Positions 42,370 through 52,259 are shown, numbered from the stretch's first letter. The stretch is DNA of 64,000 nucleotides from Candidatus Gastranaerophilales bacterium (GCA_944323625.1 CALUTD010000001.1:1-64000); one strand, 5' to 3'. Numbers and translations are program-made. Notes: generated by a model from the letters alone, not told the origin.

Positions 42370-44457
42370 TTATTCTTCGTCATCTACTATTTCTATTTGA
42401 CTAGCTGCAGCGAATACATCTACGAATGTTGTTCTTCCATCATTAACTATTGTGTTATTGTTGAATGTTTCAGGTCTTCTTGGTAATTTGTTTAACATTT
42501 GTGCCTGATCTTCATCTGTTGTTAAAGTTGGTTGAACAGGAGGTTCCGGTGTTGGATCAGGATCCGGAGTTACATCCGGTGTATAAGGTCTTTTGTTAAC
42601 TAGTAAGATTTTTTCTGCGCCGTCACCATATTCAATGTGGTGTTTTTGATTAAAATAGCCTTCTGATACATCAACCGGATCACCTGATTCAGTAACTGTA
42701 TAACTGTCATTTGCTGTATTTGAAGTGAATGTTCCGTTTAATACGTAGATGTAAGAACGATCTGTGTCAGGGTCACCAGGTAATTTTGTTTCATCTGTAT
42801 AAGGTTTACCTGCTATAATTTTGTCTGCTGTTAATGTCATATCTCCGTTTTTAGCAACCAATCTTGCTACTGATAAAGTTCCGGGAGTTTCTATTGTTAC
42901 GTTATCTTCAGCTTCAGCAATTAAACCGTTTTCTCTGTTGCCTACGTTAACTAAACTTGCATTGATATCTTTGCCTGCATATAATTCAGCTTTCCTATCT
43001 TTAAGGTCTACATTTGTTGCTTTGATATTTCCTGCAGCTGTTAATACACTTTTCCCGTTACTTGATTGGATTGTTGAATTGTTAGCTGTTATATCACCTG
43101 TTTTAGCTGTTATGTTTACACTTTCGCTGCCCCAAACTTGTGAGCCATCTATTAATACATCATTTCCTGTTATATTTGTATTATATGATGTTAATAAAGA
43201 ATCATCAGCAACATAAGCTAATTCACCGGCTTCAACATTTATATTTCCTACATAAGAGCTTGATCCTGAAGAAACTTTTGAATTTACAACCTGAGCATTA
43301 TTTTTACCTTTTATTGTAAAATCAGTGCTTACATATGCTTCAGAACCATTTTGGAATGAAGCTGTTTTTCCTGCATCTAATGTAGCTGTTTTAGAAGAAA
43401 CTTTGCTTGCATTGAATGCAATATCATCATTTACTGAAATAATATTAACATTTCCTGCAGATGATAATTCTGAATCATTAACAGATACTTTATTTTTTGC
43501 TAATAATCTTATATTACCGCCGTTAACAGTTTCAAGTGAAGATTTATCATCAATAACGATTTTATTGTTTGCGGTAAGCCAAATATTACCATCGTTACCT
43601 ATTTCTGCTTTTGTTGCTTTTAATGTAGCACCTGCTAAGTTAATTTCACTGCCTTCATTTTCAGAAGCATTTCTAATATCGATATGACCTGATTCAATAG
43701 TACCATTCAAACCGATTATCATTTTGTCTGTAGATGCTGCGACATCAGAAACTTCTTTAACAGCGCCGTTGTTGTAGAAAGTGAAGTTAACACCGTCAGC
43801 GGTTACTAATTTAACTTTTCCGTAAGAATCAGTTCCGCCTACATTGGGGATTGTACTTGTAGAGATTTTAGAACCTGCATAGGTTTTAATATTAGAAGCA
43901 GCGAGAGTTACGTTTTTGTCACCATAAATATTAGCACCATCACGAACAATAATATCGCCTGCTCCGTCTTTTCTAGTTAAGCTTAATTTGTTAGTATCTT
44001 TATCATAATTAGCATCAAAAGTTGTAGCTGTAAAAGAGTTCAAGTTAATATTAGCGCCATCACCGAATAAAACACCGTTAGGGTTAACAAGAATAACTTT
44101 ACCAGTAGCATCATAACCGCAGCCTGCACAACCTGAGTTGGTTAAAGAACCATAAATTTGGGACATACCGCCTGCAGCAGATACTTTATTTAAAGATGTT
44201 TGATTATGAGCTGTAAATTCAAAATTTACTGAAGCGTCTTTACCAACGTTGAAAGTATTCCAATTGGCAATACCAACACCGCCTTGACCGCCTTGGATTT
44301 GAACGTTCATAGCGTTAGAACCGTTTGTTGTAACATCAACATTGGTACCATTGTTAAAACTTGGCAGTGTATTTCCTGCGATATCTGCAAATGCAGATGT
44401 AATACTTAACGATGTTAAAATACTGACTGCGATTGTTGTACTTAAAAGTTTTCTCAT
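42370..44457 (-). CDS. Two-partner-secretion exoprotein 1 (FHA-type TPS domain)
   Basis: 695 residues. A signal peptide (MRKLLSTTIAVSILTSLSIT) precedes a hemagglutination-activity (TPS) domain, about 25-150: NAMNVQIQGGQGGVGIANWN, NKVSAAGGMSQIYGSL, VILVNPNGVLFGDGANINLN. The passenger is a beta-helix of short repeats, then a TPDPDPTPEPP linker and an acidic end. Such proteins cross the outer membrane through a TpsB pore and act in adhesion or toxin delivery. It is shorter than its two paralogues and lacks their conserved C-terminus. Bases 43678-44366 look identical to 49290-49978 of gene 3, while the signal-peptide region follows gene 2, so the gene is mosaic. No toxin domain is evident. Confidence 0.9.
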   Translation of the reverse strand: MRKLLSTTIAVSILTSLSITSAFADIAGNTLPSFNNGTNVDVTTNGSNAMNVQIQGGQGGVGIANWNTFNVGKDASVNFEFTAHNQTSLNKVSAAGGMSQIYGSLTNSGCAGCGYDATGKVILVNPNGVLFGDGANINLNSFTATTFDANYDKDTNKLSLTRKDGAGDIIVRDGANIYGDKNVTLAASNIKTYAGSKISTSTIPNVGGTDSYGKVKLVTADGVNFTFYNNGAVKEVSDVAASTDKMIIGLNGTIESGHIDIRNASENEGSEINLAGATLKATKAEIGNDGNIWLTANNKIVIDDKSSLETVNGGNIRLLAKNKVSVNDSELSSAGNVNIISVNDDIAFNASKVSSKTATLDAGKTASFQNGSEAYVSTDFTIKGKNNAQVVNSKVSSGSSSYVGNINVEAGELAYVADDSLLTSYNTNITGNDVLIDGSQVWGSESVNITAKTGDITANNSTIQSSNGKSVLTAAGNIKATNVDLKDRKAELYAGKDINASLVNVGNRENGLIAEAEDNVTIETPGTLSVARLVAKNGDMTLTADKIIAGKPYTDETKLPGDPDTDRSYIYVLNGTFTSNTANDSYTVTESGDPVDVSEGYFNQKHHIEYGDGAEKILLVNKRPYTPDVTPDPDPTPEPPVQPTLTTDEDQAQMLNKLPRRPETFNNNTIVNDGRTTFVDVFAAASQIEIVDDEE

Positions 44458-44696
44458 GTTATTCTTCCTCTATTTCTATTTTATATTAACCTTTTGTTAT
44501 ACTTTTTGTAAATATTATGAACCTTAAAAATTGCTAAATTACTTAGAATTTGTTAACTTATGTTTCATTTATTTACATACTTATCAATTTAAATCTCTCT
44601 TATAAACTGAATATAACCTATATATACTATATAAAAACTTTTAAATCTGAAAAATTGACTATTACTATTCATTTTTTAACAAAACTTTACATATTA

Positions 44697-44722
44697 AAAG
44701 AGGAACTTTTTAGTTCCTCTTT
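44697..44722 (-). terminator. Terminator of exoprotein gene 2
   Basis: AAAGAGGAAC / GTTCCTCTTT hairpin with a short A/T loop, flanked by A/T runs. The remaining spacer 44458-44696 is AT-rich and should hold the promoter of gene 1; I see no gene in it. Confidence 0.7.
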
Positions 44723-44744
44723 CTTTATATTATTTTAGTATTTA

Positions 44745-47294
44745 TTATTTCTTTTGTTTTGTTGAACTTAATGCATAATTCAAAAGGTTATTTACTGATA
44801 ATTTTAATGTTTCGTTGACTGAAGCAGTATCAAAAGTAGGTTCTTGTTCTTCTATAAACTTATCATCTGTCGGTACATCTTCACAATCTTTATCCGGATT
44901 ATCAGGATTTGGATTTGGATTTGGTTCCGGTGTAGGAACCGGAGTCGGTTCCGGGTTAGGAGTTGGAGTCGGTTGAGTATTGTCATTTACATTTCCCGGT
45001 TTAACAACATCTACCTCATCTCCGTAGTTTATATCAGGATTTTTATCAGGAAAATCAGGAACTTTATTTACAGGTCTTTTGTTGACTAATAAGATTTTTT
45101 CATCTTCTCCATATTGAATATGGTGTTTTCTGTTATAGTTGCCGTCGTTTGTTAAATCGCCTGATTCTGTTATTTCATAGTTATTTTCTGTTACATTTGA
45201 AGTAAATTCACCGCCAACTTCGATATATGAACGATCAGAATATGGATCACCGGGAAGTTTTGTTTCTGTTGTATAAGGTTTACCTGCAATAACTTTATTT
45301 GCATTTATTGTCATATCGTTACCTGATTTTAAACTTGAAACTGATAATGTTCCATCGGTTGTAAGTATCATATTATTTTTAGCTTCGGCAATTAAACCGT
45401 TTTCTCTGTTTCCTACATTTTTGAGAGTTACGTCAATATCGTTACCTGCTTTAAGATTTGTTTGAATATTATTCAAATTTACGGTTTTATTATCATAACC
45501 GGGATAAGGTGCTGTAGATGGAGCACTTACGATATTATTTGAAGCATTAACGTATATTTTTTCGGCGCCAATAAAGTTTGTTGAATCAGTTAAAGTTACA
45601 TTACCTGTTTTGGATGACAATACAATATTTTTACCTGCTTCAAGATTTATAGATTCCGTTCTTAAATCTGTATCTGAATTAATTTCAACATTTTCTGCAC
45701 CTTTTAAGCTTAAATAGTTAGGTTGTAAACCGCCAACTATAGAATTTGTGTATTTAAATTGGTCTGTTGAAGTTAATAATACGTTTTTTTCCGTAGATTC
45801 AACATTAATTTTATTTTGTGTCGTAAATTCAGATCCCTTCAATTTTGCAGAGGTTACTGAATCTTTTGATTTTAAATTTATATTTGACTTCGCATTAAAT
45901 ATAGAGTCGTTTAATAACAAATAACCATTATTTGCTGTTGTGTTAATGTTGCCTTGTGCTTTTAAATCGGCATTATCTGTCCATACCATATCCCCATCAG
46001 AAATTAAATCAATATCACCGTATGAAGCTATTTTTGAATTTACGGCCTGAGCGTTGTTACCGCCTTTTATTGTTACATTTTTACCTGCAATTTCAGAAGA
46101 ATTTTGAACTGAAGCTGTTTTACCGGCTGTTAATGTAACATTACCAATTTTATTTGAAGGAAACATAATGATGTCATCACCAAAATTAATATCAATTTTG
46201 TGGTCGTTGTTAATTCTGCTGTTATCAAAAGCTATATTCTCTTTTACTGAAGTAATGTCAATATCTCCTACAGCGTTAATATCAGTATTTGCAATTGATA
46301 CTCTTTTATTTGCGGAAATTTTAATATTCCCTTTATCTCTTAATGCTGCGGCATCAGAATAATTTGTTGTTTCAAGTTTTGAATCATCAATAACGATTTT
46401 ATTGTTTGCAGTAAGCCAAATATTGCCATCATTGCCAACTTCAGCTTTTGTTGCTTTTAATGTAGCACCTGCTAAGTTAATTTCGCTTTCTGCATTTTCA
46501 GAAGTATTCCTAATATCGATATGACCTGATTCAATAGTACCGTTTAATCCTATAACCATTTTATCAGTGGAATTAGCGACATCTGAAACTTCTTTTACCG
46601 CACCATTGTTGTAGTATGTAAAATTAACACCGTCCGCTGTTATTAATTTTACTTTTCCATATGATTCTGTTGCGTCAACATTTGGAATAGTACTTGTTGA
46701 GATTTTAGAACCAGCGTATGTTTTAATATTAGAAGCAGCGAGAGTTACGTTTTTATCGCCATAAATATTAGCACCACCAAAAACTTTAATATCGCCTGCC
46801 CCGTCTTTTTTTGTTAAGCTTAATTTGTTAGTATCTTTATCATAATTAGCATCAAAAGTTGTTGCCGTAAATGAGTTTAAATTGATATTAGCACCGTCGC
46901 CAAATAATATACCGTTTGGGTTAACAAGAATAACTTTACCTGTTGCATCATAACCGCAGCCTGCACAACCTGAATTAGTTAAAGAACCATATATGTGTGA
47001 TAAGCCGCCAGCTGCAGATACTTTGTTTAATGAAGTTTGATTGTGTGCAGTAAATTCAAAATTAACTGCTGCATCTTTACCTACATTAAATGAATTCCAA
47101 TTTGCAATACCGACACCGCCTTTACCACCTTGAATTTGTACGTTCATAGCGTTAGAACCGTTTGTTGTTACGTTTACATTTGTACCATTGTTAAAGCTTG
47201 GTAATGTATTTGCAGCAATATCTGCCAATGCAGATGTAACACTTAACGATGTTAAAATACTGACTGCGATTGTTGTACTTAAAAGTTTTCTCAT
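44745..47294 (-). CDS. Two-partner-secretion exoprotein 2 (FHA-type TPS domain)
   Basis: 849 residues, same plan as gene 1: signal peptide MRKLLSTTIAVSILTSLSVT, TPS domain with ILVNPNGILFGDGANINLN and the Cys pair SGCAGCGYD, then a longer beta-helix passenger with KTASVQNSSEI and similar repeats. A linker of TPTPNPEPTPVPTPEPNPN leads to the C-terminal EEQEPTFDTASVNETLKLSV, almost identical to the end of gene 3. Ribosome site GAGGAAG as in gene 1. At DNA level its TPS domain differs from genes 1 and 3 at many synonymous sites, so it escaped the sequence exchange seen between them. Confidence 0.9.
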   Translation of the reverse strand: MRKLLSTTIAVSILTSLSVTSALADIAANTLPSFNNGTNVNVTTNGSNAMNVQIQGGKGGVGIANWNSFNVGKDAAVNFEFTAHNQTSLNKVSAAGGLSHIYGSLTNSGCAGCGYDATGKVILVNPNGILFGDGANINLNSFTATTFDANYDKDTNKLSLTKKDGAGDIKVFGGANIYGDKNVTLAASNIKTYAGSKISTSTIPNVDATESYGKVKLITADGVNFTYYNNGAVKEVSDVANSTDKMVIGLNGTIESGHIDIRNTSENAESEINLAGATLKATKAEVGNDGNIWLTANNKIVIDDSKLETTNYSDAAALRDKGNIKISANKRVSIANTDINAVGDIDITSVKENIAFDNSRINNDHKIDINFGDDIIMFPSNKIGNVTLTAGKTASVQNSSEIAGKNVTIKGGNNAQAVNSKIASYGDIDLISDGDMVWTDNADLKAQGNINTTANNGYLLLNDSIFNAKSNINLKSKDSVTSAKLKGSEFTTQNKINVESTEKNVLLTSTDQFKYTNSIVGGLQPNYLSLKGAENVEINSDTDLRTESINLEAGKNIVLSSKTGNVTLTDSTNFIGAEKIYVNASNNIVSAPSTAPYPGYDNKTVNLNNIQTNLKAGNDIDVTLKNVGNRENGLIAEAKNNMILTTDGTLSVSSLKSGNDMTINANKVIAGKPYTTETKLPGDPYSDRSYIEVGGEFTSNVTENNYEITESGDLTNDGNYNRKHHIQYGEDEKILLVNKRPVNKVPDFPDKNPDINYGDEVDVVKPGNVNDNTQPTPTPNPEPTPVPTPEPNPNPNPDNPDKDCEDVPTDDKFIEEQEPTFDTASVNETLKLSVNNLLNYALSSTKQKK

Positions 47295-47500
47295 GCTATT
47301 CTTCCTCTAATTCTATTTAATTAACTTTTTTGTATGTCATTTAAAAATATCTTGAACTTTAAAGGTGTTAAAACCTAATTCAAATTTTTAATTTATAAAT
47401 CTCTCTTTGAAACTAAATATTACTTGCGTATACTTTATAAAAAAATTAGGCTTGATATAATTTACTATTAAAGCCCATTTTTTAACATAAGTTTACATAT

Positions 47501-47532
47501 AAAAAAGAGGAACAAAAATGTTCCTCTTTTTT
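47501..47532 (-). terminator. Terminator of exoprotein gene 3
   Basis: AAAAAAGAGGAAC / GTTCCTCTTTTTT, 13-base perfect arms with a six-base loop. The 47295-47500 spacer is AT-rich without a gene. Confidence 0.8.
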
Positions 47533-47549
47533 AATTTGTTATTACTTTA

Positions 47550-50069
47550 TTATTTCTTTTGATTTATTGAACTTGCCGCATAATTCAAAAGATTATTTAC
47601 CGATAATTTCAATGTTTCACTAACTGAAGCAGTATCAAAAGTAGGTTCTTGTTCTTCTTCTAATTCATCATCGTTAGGAACATCCGGACATTCTTCATCA
47701 TCGGGATTTGGATCCGGCGTTGGAGTTGGATCAGGATCCGGAGTCGGTGTTGGATCGGGATCGGGTGTCGGGTCAGGATCAGGTGTTGGTTTTGTATCAT
47801 CACTTATATTACCTGGATCGACAACATCTACCTCATCTCCGTAGTTTATATCAGGATTATTATCAGGATCAGGAGTTTTATCAACAGGTCTTTTGTTGAC
47901 TAATAAGATTTTTTCATCTTCACCATATTGAATATGGTGTTTTCTGTTATAGTTACCATCATCGGTTAAATCGCCTGATTCTGTTATTTCATAGTTATCT
48001 TCTGTAACATTAGAAGTAAATTCACCGCCGACTTCAATATATGAACGATCAGAATATGGATCACCCGGAAGTTTTTCTTCTGTTGTATATGGTTTACCTG
48101 CAATAACTTTATTTGCATTTATTGTCATATCATTAGCAGAAATTAAGCTTGAAACCGACAATGTTCCGTCCGTAGTAAGGGTCATGTTATTGCCTGCTTC
48201 TGCAACTAAACCGTTTTCTCTATTACCTGCATTAGCTACAGTCATATCAATATCATAGCCTGCTTTAAGATTTGTTTGTATATTATTTAAGTTTATAGTT
48301 GCACAGTCAGCACTCTTTATATCATTTGCAGCTTCAATATATATTTTTTCTGCGCCAATAAAGTTTGTTGAATCAGTTAAAGTAACATCTCCTTCTTTTG
48401 CAGTTAAAATAATATTTTTGCCTGCTTCAAGGTCTATTCTTGATGTTTTTAAATCAGTTCCTGAATTAATTTCAACATTTTCCGCGCCTTTTAAGCTTAA
48501 AGAACTACCTGTTAAATCTATAGCTGAATTATCTTTAAATTGATTTGTAGAAGTTAATAATACACTTTTTTCGGTTGATTCAATATTTGTTTTATCTGCC
48601 GTAAACTCAGAACCGTTCAATTTCGCAGAAGTTACAGAATCTTTTGATTTTAAGTTTATATAATTCTTAGCTGTGAAGATAGAGTCATTTAATAACAAAT
48701 AACCATTATTTGCCGTTGCGTTAATGTTGCCTTGTGCTTTTAAATCGGCATTATCTGTCCAAACCATATCCCCATCGGAAATTAAATCAATATCACCGTA
48801 TGAAGCTATTTTTGAATTTACGGCTTGAGATCTTTCTCCTCCTTTTATTGTCACATTTTTACCGACAATTTCAGAAGAATTTTGAACTGAAGCTGTTTTA
48901 CCGGCCGTTAATGTAACATTACCTATTTTTGCTACAGCATCTGCTGTTCCGACATTTACACTAATATCACTTCCGTGTCCGTTGTTAATTCTGCTGTTAT
49001 CAAAAGCTATATCGTCTTGTACAGAGGTAATATCAACATTTCCTACTGCATTAATATCAGTATTTGCTATTGAAACTTTTTTGTTTGCAGAAATTTTAAT
49101 ATTACCTTTATCTCTTTTAGCTGCAGCATCTGAGTAATTTGTTGTTTCAAGTTTAGAATCTTCTATAAGAATTTTATTATTTGCGGTAAGCCAAATGTTA
49201 CCATCGTTACCTATTTCTGCTTTTGTTGCTTTTAATGTAGCCTTTGCAATATTTATTTCACTATCATTATGAACAGAAGAATTTCTTACATCGATATGAC
49301 CTGATTCAATAGTACCATTCAAACCGATTATCATTTTGTCTGTAGATGCTGCGACATCAGAAACTTCTTTAACAGCGCCGTTGTTGTAGAAAGTGAAGTT
49401 AACACCGTCAGCGGTTACTAATTTAACTTTTCCGTAAGAATCAGTTCCGCCTACATTGGGGATTGTACTTGTAGAGATTTTAGAACCTGCATAGGTTTTA
49501 ATATTAGAAGCAGCGAGAGTTACGTTTTTGTCACCATAAATATTAGCACCATCACGAACAATAATATCGCCTGCTCCGTCTTTTCTAGTTAAGCTTAATT
49601 TGTTAGTATCTTTATCATAATTAGCATCAAAAGTTGTAGCTGTAAAAGAGTTCAAGTTAATATTAGCGCCATCACCGAATAAAACACCGTTAGGGTTAAC
49701 AAGAATAACTTTACCAGTAGCATCATAACCGCAGCCTGCACAACCTGAGTTGGTTAAAGAACCATAAATTTGGGACATACCGCCTGCAGCAGATACTTTA
49801 TTTAAAGATGTTTGATTATGAGCTGTAAATTCAAAATTTACTGAAGCGTCTTTACCAACGTTGAAAGTATTCCAATTGGCAATACCAACACCGCCTTGAC
49901 CGCCTTGGATTTGAACGTTCATAGCGTTAGAACCGTTTGTTGTAACATCAACATTGGTACCATTGTTAAAACTTGGCAATGTATTTGCAGCAATATCCGC
50001 AAATACCGGTGAGACACCAAGCGAAGCAAGAATACTCACCGCCAGTGTTGTACTTAAAAGTTTTCTCAT
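47550..50069 (-). CDS. Two-partner-secretion exoprotein 3 (FHA-type TPS domain)
   Basis: 839 residues from ATG at 50069, which follows GGAG at the usual distance and gives the same MRKLLSTT start as the paralogues. Signal peptide, TPS domain (NAMNVQIQGGQGGVGIANWN, ILVNPNGVLFGDG) and beta-helix passenger closely follow gene 2 beyond the TPS domain. The linker expands to repeated PDPDPTP units (about 47700-47790), and the end is EEQEPTFDTASVSETLKLSV. It is the copy nearest to the TpsB gene. Bases 49290-49978 match gene 1 exactly by eye. Secretion to the cell surface is expected; the target is unknown. Confidence 0.9.
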   Translation of the reverse strand: MRKLLSTTLAVSILASLGVSPVFADIAANTLPSFNNGTNVDVTTNGSNAMNVQIQGGQGGVGIANWNTFNVGKDASVNFEFTAHNQTSLNKVSAAGGMSQIYGSLTNSGCAGCGYDATGKVILVNPNGVLFGDGANINLNSFTATTFDANYDKDTNKLSLTRKDGAGDIIVRDGANIYGDKNVTLAASNIKTYAGSKISTSTIPNVGGTDSYGKVKLVTADGVNFTFYNNGAVKEVSDVAASTDKMIIGLNGTIESGHIDVRNSSVHNDSEINIAKATLKATKAEIGNDGNIWLTANNKILIEDSKLETTNYSDAAAKRDKGNIKISANKKVSIANTDINAVGNVDITSVQDDIAFDNSRINNGHGSDISVNVGTADAVAKIGNVTLTAGKTASVQNSSEIVGKNVTIKGGERSQAVNSKIASYGDIDLISDGDMVWTDNADLKAQGNINATANNGYLLLNDSIFTAKNYINLKSKDSVTSAKLNGSEFTADKTNIESTEKSVLLTSTNQFKDNSAIDLTGSSLSLKGAENVEINSGTDLKTSRIDLEAGKNIILTAKEGDVTLTDSTNFIGAEKIYIEAANDIKSADCATINLNNIQTNLKAGYDIDMTVANAGNRENGLVAEAGNNMTLTTDGTLSVSSLISANDMTINANKVIAGKPYTTEEKLPGDPYSDRSYIEVGGEFTSNVTEDNYEITESGDLTDDGNYNRKHHIQYGEDEKILLVNKRPVDKTPDPDNNPDINYGDEVDVVDPGNISDDTKPTPDPDPTPDPDPTPTPDPDPTPTPDPNPDDEECPDVPNDDELEEEQEPTFDTASVSETLKLSVNNLLNYAASSINQKK

Positions 50070-50445
50070 GTTGTTCTCCATTCTGCTCTGATATTTACAT
50101 TATTCTAGTTTTTATAATTATTTGTTAAAACATACCTCAAAAAAATATTTGCTATTTTGGTTAAGTTTTGTTAACACTAATTTTTACTGTTAATTAATTT
50201 GTTTCCTTAGCTTTATAATTTTATAATCAAAATTTTTATATGAAAACAAATGTAAAGATATGTTATAAATTATCAAAATTTGGGCAAATTAAATAATGTT
50301 CAGTTTTCATATATTTGAATTATGTATAACTTAGAAATAATAAGTATAATGTAAAATATAAGCAACATTTTATTTTTTCTGTATTATTATATATAATGTA
50401 ATTAGAATCAGTATTTAATAGTTAAATATACTTAGAGAGTGGAAA
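50070..50445. promoter_or_regulatory. Divergent regulatory spacer between exoprotein gene 3 and tpsB
   Basis: About 375 AT-rich bases. Features seen: GTTAAG-TTTT-GTTAAC dyad-like element near 50159-50175, TATAAT at 50345-50350 and at 50392-50397 facing tpsB, and GAGAGTGG before the tpsB ATG. No gene is visible. Confidence 0.4.
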
Positions 50446-52188
50446 ATGAAAAATTTATTAATTAAGTCATCTTTAATATGTGCGGCTGTTATGCTTGGTG
50501 GCAGCGCCTTTGCGGTTGATGCAGGTACGTTTGTTAATCAGGGCGGGTATGATGCCGGTTTAATCGACAATACAAATTTTATTCAAGGAAAACAGTATCA
50601 GGCAAGAGAAAAACTTGTTGAAACTAAGGATCCTGCGGTTATTGAGGAAGAAGTTCGTCAAAAAATGGACCTCTTAAATACGGAGCAGGTTTCTTTTACT
50701 TTAAAAAATATTAATATAACAGGAAATACAGCATTTCCGACTTATGTTCTTATGAGATTGGTAGATTTTAAAATTGGACAAGAAGTAACAATTAATGATT
50801 TAATTATGTCTGCAAATGACATTACGGATTATTATCAATCAAAAGGGTATGTTTCAACTGTTGCATATTTGCCTCCGCAAAAAGTCAAAAATGGTTCAGT
50901 TGAAATCAAAATTTTGGAAGGTAAATATGGTAATATTGAAATTAACCCAGGCAAGTGGGAACGTTCTTCATATTTAAACAAACATTATTTGCAGGATAAT
51001 AATATTGAACCCGGTAAAGTATTGAATATTAAAGATGTTCGTAATGCTCTTACTGATATGAATACAGAAGAATATATGAAAGGAGCTGTTTCATTTGCAG
51101 ATAACGAAGAATCAGAAGAATTTTCTGATGTTACTTTGGATATAAAAGACAGGTTCCCGATTAACTTTGACCTAAGATATGATAACCAAGGTAGAGATGC
51201 TATCGGTACCCAAAGAGGTGTTTTATACGCAGGTTTACATGATGTTACAGGTCATGGTGATACATTAATGGGTACTTTGGCAATGTCCCACCATTCAATT
51301 GGTGTTGGAGGTATGTATTCATTGCCAATAGCCAAAAATGATACTAGATTGAATTTAGGTTATTCTTATTCGCATGTCAAACTGGGTAATGCATTAAAAG
51401 CATATGGAATCGAAGGGGATTCACATGATGTATTTGTAGGTGTTTCAAGAAGATTAGCCAAAGGTGAAGACTTTAGATTATATGGTGATATTACATTAGA
51501 TATGCGTAATACAGAAACAAGTCTTTTTGACGGATTATACGAATCAGCCTACAGAACAAGAGTCTTGAAAGCTTCTTTAACGGATGTAAAAGACGATTTT
51601 TACGGAAGATGGTTATTTAACGGTGGTATTTCGGGCGGTATTCCGATTGATGCATCCGATTACAATAAAGCACGTAATATGGCAAGTAATAACTTCTTAA
51701 AATTAAATGCCAGTGTAGCGCGTTTACAAGTATTACCTAAAAATCAGATGGCTATATTACAGGTTAACGGACAGTACGCAAACAGACACTTGTATGCTTC
51801 AGAAGCTATGCAATTTGGTGGTATCGGAACCGTAAGAGGTTATGATGAAGGTTTCCGTATTGGTGACTATGGTGTTACAGCAAGTATAGAATACAGAACG
51901 CCGATTCCGGGTTTAAAAGCTTTATTACCTGAAAAATACGGATTTATATCTGACAGTATTCAACTTGCCGGATTCTATGATTTTGGTTGGTTTGGTGATA
52001 GATTTATTGATGGCAGTGCCGATTATATTATGAGTGCCGGTCCCGGTATCGTTGTTAAACTTACAAAATATATGTCTGCTAATATGTACTGGGGTTTCCC
52101 AATTGGTAAACGTTTAGCCGATTATGCAAACAACATGGACAGAAGAAATTGCAGATTCCACTTTACACTTACTTCAAATATTTTATAA
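50446..52188 (+). CDS. TpsB outer-membrane secretion pore (ShlB/FhaC/HecB family)
   Basis: 580 residues. A signal peptide (LIKSSLICAAVMLGGSAFA) precedes a periplasmic POTRA region (about 80-190): VSFTLKNINITGNTAFP, YYQSKGYVSTVAYLPPQKV, VEIKILEGKYGNIEI. The 16-strand barrel follows, with the lid-loop motif VRGYDEGFRIGDYG, the family's VRGY signature, near 465. It ends CRFHFTLTSNIL. It should export one or more of the three exoproteins encoded to its left. Only one pore gene is present for three substrates. Confidence 0.93.
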   Translation: MKNLLIKSSLICAAVMLGGSAFAVDAGTFVNQGGYDAGLIDNTNFIQGKQYQAREKLVETKDPAVIEEEVRQKMDLLNTEQVSFTLKNINITGNTAFPTYVLMRLVDFKIGQEVTINDLIMSANDITDYYQSKGYVSTVAYLPPQKVKNGSVEIKILEGKYGNIEINPGKWERSSYLNKHYLQDNNIEPGKVLNIKDVRNALTDMNTEEYMKGAVSFADNEESEEFSDVTLDIKDRFPINFDLRYDNQGRDAIGTQRGVLYAGLHDVTGHGDTLMGTLAMSHHSIGVGGMYSLPIAKNDTRLNLGYSYSHVKLGNALKAYGIEGDSHDVFVGVSRRLAKGEDFRLYGDITLDMRNTETSLFDGLYESAYRTRVLKASLTDVKDDFYGRWLFNGGISGGIPIDASDYNKARNMASNNFLKLNASVARLQVLPKNQMAILQVNGQYANRHLYASEAMQFGGIGTVRGYDEGFRIGDYGVTASIEYRTPIPGLKALLPEKYGFISDSIQLAGFYDFGWFGDRFIDGSADYIMSAGPGIVVKLTKYMSANMYWGFPIGKRLADYANNMDRRNCRFHFTLTSNIL

Positions 52189-52201
52189 TAATGTATAAGG
52201 C

Positions 52202-52240
52202 AAAAAAGAAGAGGAAATATTTTATTTCCTCTTCTTTTTT
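52202..52240. terminator. Terminator of tpsB (bidirectional)
   Basis: AAAAAAGAAGAGGAAATA-TTT-TATTTCCTCTTCTTTTTT: perfect 18-base arms, usable from both sides. It also serves the convergent small gene at 52260. Confidence 0.85.
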
Positions 52241-52259
52241 GTTCAAATAAATTGACAAA

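Noticed and set aside
42821-43687. Long + strand frames opposite the exoprotein genes
   Set aside because: They mirror the regular codon pattern of the beta-helix repeats on the true strand; signal peptide, TPS domain and ribosome sites are all on the minus strand.
44550-44738. 62-codon + strand frame between exoprotein genes 1 and 2
   Set aside because: No ribosome site, very low complexity (Ile, Tyr, Lys, Leu), and it runs through the terminator hairpin of gene 2.
44745-50069. Contact-dependent inhibition toxin/immunity loci
   Set aside because: The exoprotein C-termini are short and similar between copies, with no variable toxin tip and no small immunity gene directly downstream.
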